From Verrucomicrobiota bacterium (GTDB lineage Bacteria; Verrucomicrobiota; Verrucomicrobiia; Chthoniobacterales; UBA10450): 9,659 bases of DNA. Of the stretch, positions 6,296 through 9,659 are shown piece by piece. Numbering within the stretch: the first letter of the stretch is position 1; each line of letters begins with the position of its first letter. The translations under genes were made by a program, and so were the position numbers. A model generated the notes under the pieces. The model saw nothing but the letters and a program-made list of their open reading frames with translations, did not search any database and was not told where the DNA came from. The DNA is taken from NCBI GenBank assembly GCA_003218785.1, contig QHOM01000040.1, forward strand, positions 1 to 9,659, written 5' to 3'.

Positions 6296-7044
6296 TGGAT
6301 CGGATTGACGGACGAACCGGCGACCAACTGCGCCCAGTGGCGTTCGATCTGGGCATTGCGCCATATGCCGACGGCTCAGTGCTTGTTACCGTGGGCAACA
6401 CGCGTGTGATCTGCGGCGTGACCATTGAGGAAAACGTGCCCCGCTGGATGAAAGAGCAAGGCGTAACCGGCGGCTGGCTGACCTCCGAATACTCGATGCT
6501 TCCGTACTCGACCCAGACACGAAAACCGCGCGACATTGCAAAGGGTCGAATCGATGGCCGCAGCATGGAAATTCAACGTTTGATTGGGCGGTCGCTGCGC
6601 GCAGTTGTCGATCTTGAAAAGCTTGGGCCACGCACGATCTGGGTGGATTGCGACGTCTTACAAGCCGACGGCGGGACACGCACAGCAGCAATTACCGGGG
6701 CGAGCCTGGCTGTAGCAATAGCGTGCCGAAAACTTGCAAGGGAAAAGAATCTCGACGCGCCGCCGGTTCGGAAATTGATCGCGGCAGTAAGTGCCGGTGT
6801 TCTCGATGGGCAGGCAATCGTTGATCTCAATTACGAAGAGGACAAACTCGTCACCGTCGATTTCAATCTCGTGGCCACTGAAGACGGCGAATTCGTAGAA
6901 GTGCAAGGCTCGGGTGAGGAAGCGACTTTTGCGCAATCACAACTGATCGAGATGTTGGCGCTTGGGCGCAAAGGGATCGCTGAATTGATCGCGGCACAGC
7001 GTGCTGTGCTCGCGCGATTGATGGTGACACCGCCGGGGAGCTAA
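6295..7044 (+). CDS. rph: Ribonuclease PH
   Basis: This phosphorolytic 3'-5' exoribonuclease trims the 3' ends of tRNA precursors, releasing nucleoside diphosphates. It works as a hexameric ring in the cytoplasm. With ATG 6295 the protein has 249 residues, within the usual 238-260. Conserved landmarks are the N-terminal DGRTGDQLRPVAF (5-17), the substrate-binding arginine stretch GRIDGRSMEIQRLIGRSLR (84-102), VDCDVLQADGGTRTAAITGA (117-136, the phosphate- and metal-site core with GGTRTA), DLNYEED...VDFNLV (177-192) and VEVQGSGEEATF (201-212). The start is placed here because RNase PH proteins begin close to the DGR motif. A TTG at 6271 in frame would add eight residues. It is followed after 45 bases by gmd on the same strand, possibly co-transcribed. 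It seems intact and typical. Confidence 0.96.
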   Translation: MDRIDGRTGDQLRPVAFDLGIAPYADGSVLVTVGNTRVICGVTIEENVPRWMKEQGVTGGWLTSEYSMLPYSTQTRKPRDIAKGRIDGRSMEIQRLIGRSLRAVVDLEKLGPRTIWVDCDVLQADGGTRTAAITGASLAVAIACRKLAREKNLDAPPVRKLIAAVSAGVLDGQAIVDLNYEEDKLVTVDFNLVATEDGEFVEVQGSGEEATFAQSQLIEMLALGRKGIAELIAAQRAVLARLMVTPPGS

Positions 7045-7089
7045 ATCATTTGCTACGCCGGAAACGATGAGCTAAAGCGCAAGATCGAC

Positions 7090-8103
7090 ATGAAGAAGGC
7101 GCTCATTACCGGCATCACAGGACAGGATGGCAGTTATCTCGCTGATCTACTGCTTGAGAAAGGCTATGAAGTGCACGGGATCATTCGTCGCGCGAGCACC
7201 TTTAACACTGCACGTATCGATCATCTTTACGCCGATCCCCACATCAACGGCGTCCGAATGTTTCTGCATTATGGAGATCTCAGCGACTCCGTGAATTTGG
7301 TAAAGCTTCTTTACGAATTGAAGCCGGATGAAATTTACCATCTGGGCGCGCAAAGCCATGTGCGGGTGAGCTTCGACATTCCCGAGTACACTTCCGATGT
7401 CACTGCTGTTGGCACGATCCGCATTTTGGAAGCCATCCGCGAAGCCGGATTGCGTTCGCGTTTTTATCAGGCGTCGAGCAGCGAAATGTTTGGCAAGGCG
7501 CAGCAAGTGCCGCAGACTGAGAAGACGCCATTCTGGCCGCGCAGCCCGTATGGCGTGGCAAAAGTTTTTTCATTTTGGGCGACGGTTAATTATCGCGAGA
7601 GCTACGGCCTTTGCGCGAGCAATGGCATCTTGTTCAACCACGAAAGCCCGCGCCGCGGGGAAACTTTCGTCACTCGCAAGATCTCGCGTGCCGTCGCCGC
7701 GATCAAACGCGGACTGCAAAAGGAATTGTTCCTCGGTAACCTGGACGCAAAACGCGATTGGGGATATGCACCGGAGTACGTCGAAGGCATGTGGCGAATT
7801 CTTCAGCTTGGAGAAGGGAACGATTTCGTGTTGGCTACTGGTGAAACGCACACCGTGCATGAGTTTGCCGAAGCGGCTTTTTCACATGTCGATCTTGATT
7901 GGAAAGAATTCGTCAAACACGACCCACGTTATGAGCGGCCAGCAGAAGTTGAGCACTTGGTCGGTGACGCTTCCAAAGCCAAAAAGATTCTCAATTGGGA
8001 ACCGACGGTACGATTCCACGAGCTTGTCCGCATCATGGTTGACGCGGACATGGAATTGCTTTCGCACAGAACTCCGAGAAAACATCTCGGCAAATTGCCG
8101 TAG
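7090..8103 (+). CDS. gmd: GDP-mannose 4,6-dehydratase
   Basis: It converts GDP-D-mannose to GDP-4-keto-6-deoxy-D-mannose in an NADP-dependent reaction. This is the branch point to GDP-fucose, GDP-rhamnose and GDP-perosamine for O-antigen or exopolysaccharide. The 337-residue protein is a full-length extended short-chain dehydrogenase: the nucleotide-binding GITGQDGSYL (8-17), RRASTFNT (33-40) contacting the NADP phosphate, HLGAQSHV (84-91), catalytic SSSEMFG (129-135) and YGVAK (154-158, Tyr154 and Lys158), substrate-binding NHESPRRGETFVTRK (183-197) and LGNLDAKRDWGYAPEYV (215-231). The family usually spans 320-370 residues. The weak ribosome site suggests expression from the rph transcript. 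No partner enzyme (fucose synthase, reductase) is in the window. The aminotransferase remnant further left could once have used its product. Confidence 0.96.
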   Translation: MKKALITGITGQDGSYLADLLLEKGYEVHGIIRRASTFNTARIDHLYADPHINGVRMFLHYGDLSDSVNLVKLLYELKPDEIYHLGAQSHVRVSFDIPEYTSDVTAVGTIRILEAIREAGLRSRFYQASSSEMFGKAQQVPQTEKTPFWPRSPYGVAKVFSFWATVNYRESYGLCASNGILFNHESPRRGETFVTRKISRAVAAIKRGLQKELFLGNLDAKRDWGYAPEYVEGMWRILQLGEGNDFVLATGETHTVHEFAEAAFSHVDLDWKEFVKHDPRYERPAEVEHLVGDASKAKKILNWEPTVRFHELVRIMVDADMELLSHRTPRKHLGKLP

Positions 8104-8155
8104 GGTAGGGACGGCGCGTCGCGCCGTCCGGACATCGCAGCGCGATGTCCCTACC
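8104..8155. repeat. REP-like double-hairpin palindromic element
   Basis: Two perfect 9-bp stems stand back to back: GGACGGCGC (8109-8117)/GCGCCGTCC (8121-8129) with loop GTC, and GGACATCGC (8130-8138)/GCGATGTCC (8142-8150) with loop AGC. They are enclosed by an outer 8-bp inverted repeat, GGTAGGGA (8104-8111)/TCCCTACC (8148-8155), that partly competes with the inner stems. The element abuts the gmd stop, and the L,D-transpeptidase stop (TAG, 8151-8153) lies inside its right end. Its form fits REP/MITE-like repeats that are dispersed in bacterial genomes. It may also act as a bidirectional terminator, although no T-run follows. Confidence 0.85.
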
Positions 8156-8688
8156 GAATTACAAACGGCGCCGGATTTGTTTCGGCCATCGAGCTGGCCG
8201 AGACGAGGCTGGGAATGACGTTAGCCAGTGGTGCATCGACAATCGTTACTTCCGCGCCGCGGCCAACGATTTCGTATAAATTGATGATATCGCCAGAGCG
8301 CATCCGAATGCATCCGTAACTCACAGGCAGGCCAACGTTCCGTTCCTCCGGTGTGCCGTGAATGTAGATGTCCCGAGCAAAGGCGTTGGCGTTTTCGATC
8401 CTTGAACACGGCGCCAGGGGGTGCGTCGTCGCCGATTTTTTCTGCGATCTCCAACTTGCCCAGTGGAGTACAACTGCTGCCTGGCCAATCGCCCAGACCA
8501 AACTTGGACGTAGAGACTGGATAGATGGCCATCAGTTTACTGCGGTCGAGAACGGCCAATTTTTGTTCGCGTGTGCTGATGACGATGTGATGCTGCGTGT
8601 CCGGCGCGGCACAGGAGGAGATGATGAGTGCGATCGCGGCGACAAACGCGAAGCGAGTGAGGATGTCGATCGGGTTGCGAATTGTCAT
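8151..8688 (-). pseudogene. L,D-transpeptidase (YkuD) lipoprotein, frameshifted by an internal deletion
   Basis: The N-terminal half, from ATG 8688, has a lipoprotein signal (FAFVAAIALIISSC, Cys26 as lipidation site). It then reads IVISTREQKLAVLDRSKLMAIYPVSTSKFGLGD and GKLEIAEKIGDDAPPGAVFK, the first part of a YkuD domain. At about 8400 the frame changes. The rest is in another frame: NANAFARDIYIHGTPEERN and GLPVSYGCIRMRSGDIINLY, with the catalytic His and Cys (S-Y-G-C-I-R), ending at TAG 8151-8153. The connecting strands normally found between VFK-R and NAN (roughly 20-25 residues) are missing, so this is a deletion and not just a single-base slip. The original enzyme would cross-link peptidoglycan or anchor lipoproteins in the periplasm. 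The start overlaps the tatD stop (ATGA), so it was translationally coupled to it. It could also be a sequencing or assembly fault. Confidence 0.85.
8391..8401 (-). other. Probable deletion junction in the L,D-transpeptidase
   Basis: The minus strand reads GGATCGAAAAC here. In the upstream frame it encodes the end of FKDRK; in the downstream frame it encodes the start of IENAN. An intact gene could plausibly have carried this same 11-mer twice, at FKDRKP and again at the IENAN segment, so loss of the piece between two short direct repeats would produce exactly this sequence. This is inferred. Confidence 0.5.
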
Positions 8689-9551
8689 GACCGATTGAAC
8701 CTAAAAAAGTTCTCCGCCGTTTCCGTGGTGGCCTCGGCGATTTCGTGCAATGGCACGCCGCGCGCGGCCGCGATCGTCTCTGCTACGATGCGCGTGTGCG
8801 CCGGCTCACACCGTTTCCCGCGAAACGGCACCGGTGCGAGATATGGACAATCGGTTTCGACCATGAACTTCCAGACGGGAACCTTGGCCGCGACCTCGCG
8901 CACGTTCGCGCCGTTCTTAAATGTGACGATGCCGGTGAAGGAAACGAGGTGATCGAGGTCGAGAACTTCGTTCGCCTGTTCGAGCGTGCCGCCAAAGCAA
9001 TGAAAGACGCCGCGCAGTTTTCCGGTGTACGGCTTCATGATTTCGAGAGTGTCGTCCCACGTGTCGCGTTGATGAATCACGACATTAAAGCCCAACTCAG
9101 CGGCGAGATCGAGTTGTTGCTGAAAAAGACTGGCCTGCCGCGATTTATAAGCGCCGTCTCGTATGTTTGCTTCGATCTCCTCTTCGACCTCACCCTGGAG
9201 CGCGCGAGCGAAAACCTGCACGTTCTTCTCTTTTTCAGCTTCGACACTTGGCAAATGATGATAATCCAGACCTGTCTCGCCAATCGCGACCACGCGCGGG
9301 CTGTTCGCCAGCTCGCGCAACGGCGTCATGACGTCGTCCTGGGCTTTTTCGGCATACGTTGGGTGAACGCCAATTACCGCGTAAATGTTCGAATATCTCT
9401 CGGCAAGATCCACCGCGCGCCGGCTGCTCTCGATTGAGGTGCCGATCGTGATGATGCGCGTGACGCCGGCCTCATTCGCGCGACGAAGCACATCATCGAA
9501 ATCGTCAGCGAAATCGAGATAATCGAGATGCGCGTGTGTTTCAATCAGCAT
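8685..9551 (-). CDS. TatD-family metal-dependent hydrolase
   Basis: This TIM-barrel amidohydrolase-like DNase/hydrolase has 288 residues starting at ATG 9551. Metal ligands and motifs are in order: THAHLDY (5-11, His6 and His8), GVHP (61-64), GETGLDYH (91-98, Glu92), VVIHQRD (157-163, His160), FHCFGG (183-188, His184), and ETDCPYLAP (232-240, Asp234) followed by FRGKRCEPAH. TatD proteins act as Mg-dependent 3'-5' exonucleases or deoxyribonucleases in the cytoplasm and have been linked to DNA repair and quality control. Typical members have about 255-265 residues. The excess is an acidic insertion (about 105-141, ALQGEVEEEIEANIRDGAYK) between the Glu92 motif and the helix preceding His160. Its stop overlaps the start of the L,D-transpeptidase gene (ATGA at 8685-8688), so they form an operon. 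Confidence 0.94.
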   Translation of the reverse strand: MLIETHAHLDYLDFADDFDDVLRRANEAGVTRIITIGTSIESSRRAVDLAERYSNIYAVIGVHPTYAEKAQDDVMTPLRELANSPRVVAIGETGLDYHHLPSVEAEKEKNVQVFARALQGEVEEEIEANIRDGAYKSRQASLFQQQLDLAAELGFNVVIHQRDTWDDTLEIMKPYTGKLRGVFHCFGGTLEQANEVLDLDHLVSFTGIVTFKNGANVREVAAKVPVWKFMVETDCPYLAPVPFRGKRCEPAHTRIVAETIAAARGVPLHEIAEATTETAENFFRFNRS

Positions 9552-9572
9552 GTTGTCATTCCAGACAGAATC

Positions 9573-9652
9573 GAGAGTTTAGAGATGAGCGTTGAGTGTC
9601 GAGAGTTCATGGACGATGGCTTTCTTTTCTCAACGCTCAACTAAAGACTCTC
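9573..9652. repeat. Imperfect inverted repeat upstream of tatD
   Basis: TGAGCGTTGAG (9586-9596) is the exact reverse complement of CTCAACGCTCA (9629-9639). The complementarity extends outward imperfectly, with GAGAGTTTAG at 9573-9582 against CTAAAGACTCTC at 9641-9652. About 32 bases lie between the arms. Further TCTCAAC-like words continue to the window edge. It resembles the 'gag-ttgag' intergenic repeats of environmental genomes. It may be a small non-autonomous element or a hairpin near the tatD promoter. The right end is cut off by the window. Confidence 0.6.
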
Positions 9653-9659
9653 AACTTCT

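Noticed and set aside
6115..6327. 70-codon minus-strand frame (VIEEFCLLLKLDYKDD...) over the rph leader
   Set aside because: It looks protein-like in part, but it overlaps the rph start, lacks a ribosome site and has no family I recognise.
7397..8218. Open 273-codon plus-strand frame inside gmd
   Set aside because: It is a shifted frame of gmd, Arg/Ser-rich without motifs, and gmd is unambiguous.
8368..8952. Open 194-codon plus-strand frame across the L,D-transpeptidase and the end of tatD
   Set aside because: It overlaps two clear minus-strand coding regions and has no family resemblance.
8745..9437. Open 230-codon plus-strand frame opposite tatD
   Set aside because: It is antisense to a gene with all TatD motifs in place. 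The translation shows no recognisable domain, and such long shadows are common in this composition.

Overview
The window looks like a chromosomal stretch of a soil-type bacterium, most likely Verrucomicrobiota (Chthoniobacterales-like). I infer this from the style of the housekeeping genes (a TatD with a long internal insertion, RNase PH and a short Gmd), from the kind of intergenic repeats present, and from a C-terminal domain on one glycosyltransferase that I associate with environmental sugar clusters. None of this is proof. No rRNA, tRNA, CRISPR array, integrase or transposase was recognised.

Left half (1 to about 5.7 kb), all on the minus strand: a surface-glycan or accessory island. It holds a family 2 glycosyltransferase with a coiled-coil tail that runs off the left edge, a second family 2 glycosyltransferase with an oddly rearranged C-terminal region, the C-terminal remnant of a DegT-type sugar aminotransferase, a SAM-dependent methyltransferase, a small P-loop kinase-like protein and a hygromycin-kinase-like aminoglycoside phosphotransferase. 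The island shows decay and shuffling. The aminotransferase is only a tail. The phosphotransferase ends in a segment that resembles part of the second glycosyltransferase, and that resemblance seems to continue as broken frames into the gap behind it. The phosphotransferase and kinase also look more AT-rich than the flanks, suggesting acquisition from elsewhere.

Middle (5.7 to 8.1 kb): an uncharacterised small ORF on the minus strand, then two plus-strand genes, RNase PH (rph, 3' end processing of tRNA) and GDP-mannose 4,6-dehydratase (gmd, supplying GDP-4-keto-6-deoxymannose for deoxysugars of surface glycans). The rph leader carries a possible 11-codon upstream ORF whose stop overlaps the rph start, within a segment that can form two alternative hairpins.

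Right part (8.1 to 9.66 kb): a compact double-hairpin palindromic element lies between the convergent gmd and an L,D-transpeptidase (YkuD) lipoprotein gene. The transpeptidase frame is broken, apparently by a deletion at a short repeat. Its start overlaps the stop of tatD by ATGA, so the two form a minus-strand operon. An imperfect inverted repeat lies upstream of tatD at the right edge.

The most notable observations are the glycosyltransferase whose accessory domain halves appear in the order A1-B2-B1-A2, the glycosyltransferase-like tail of the phosphotransferase, the likely deletion in the L,D-transpeptidase, and the palindromic element. I see no convincing new multi-gene system.
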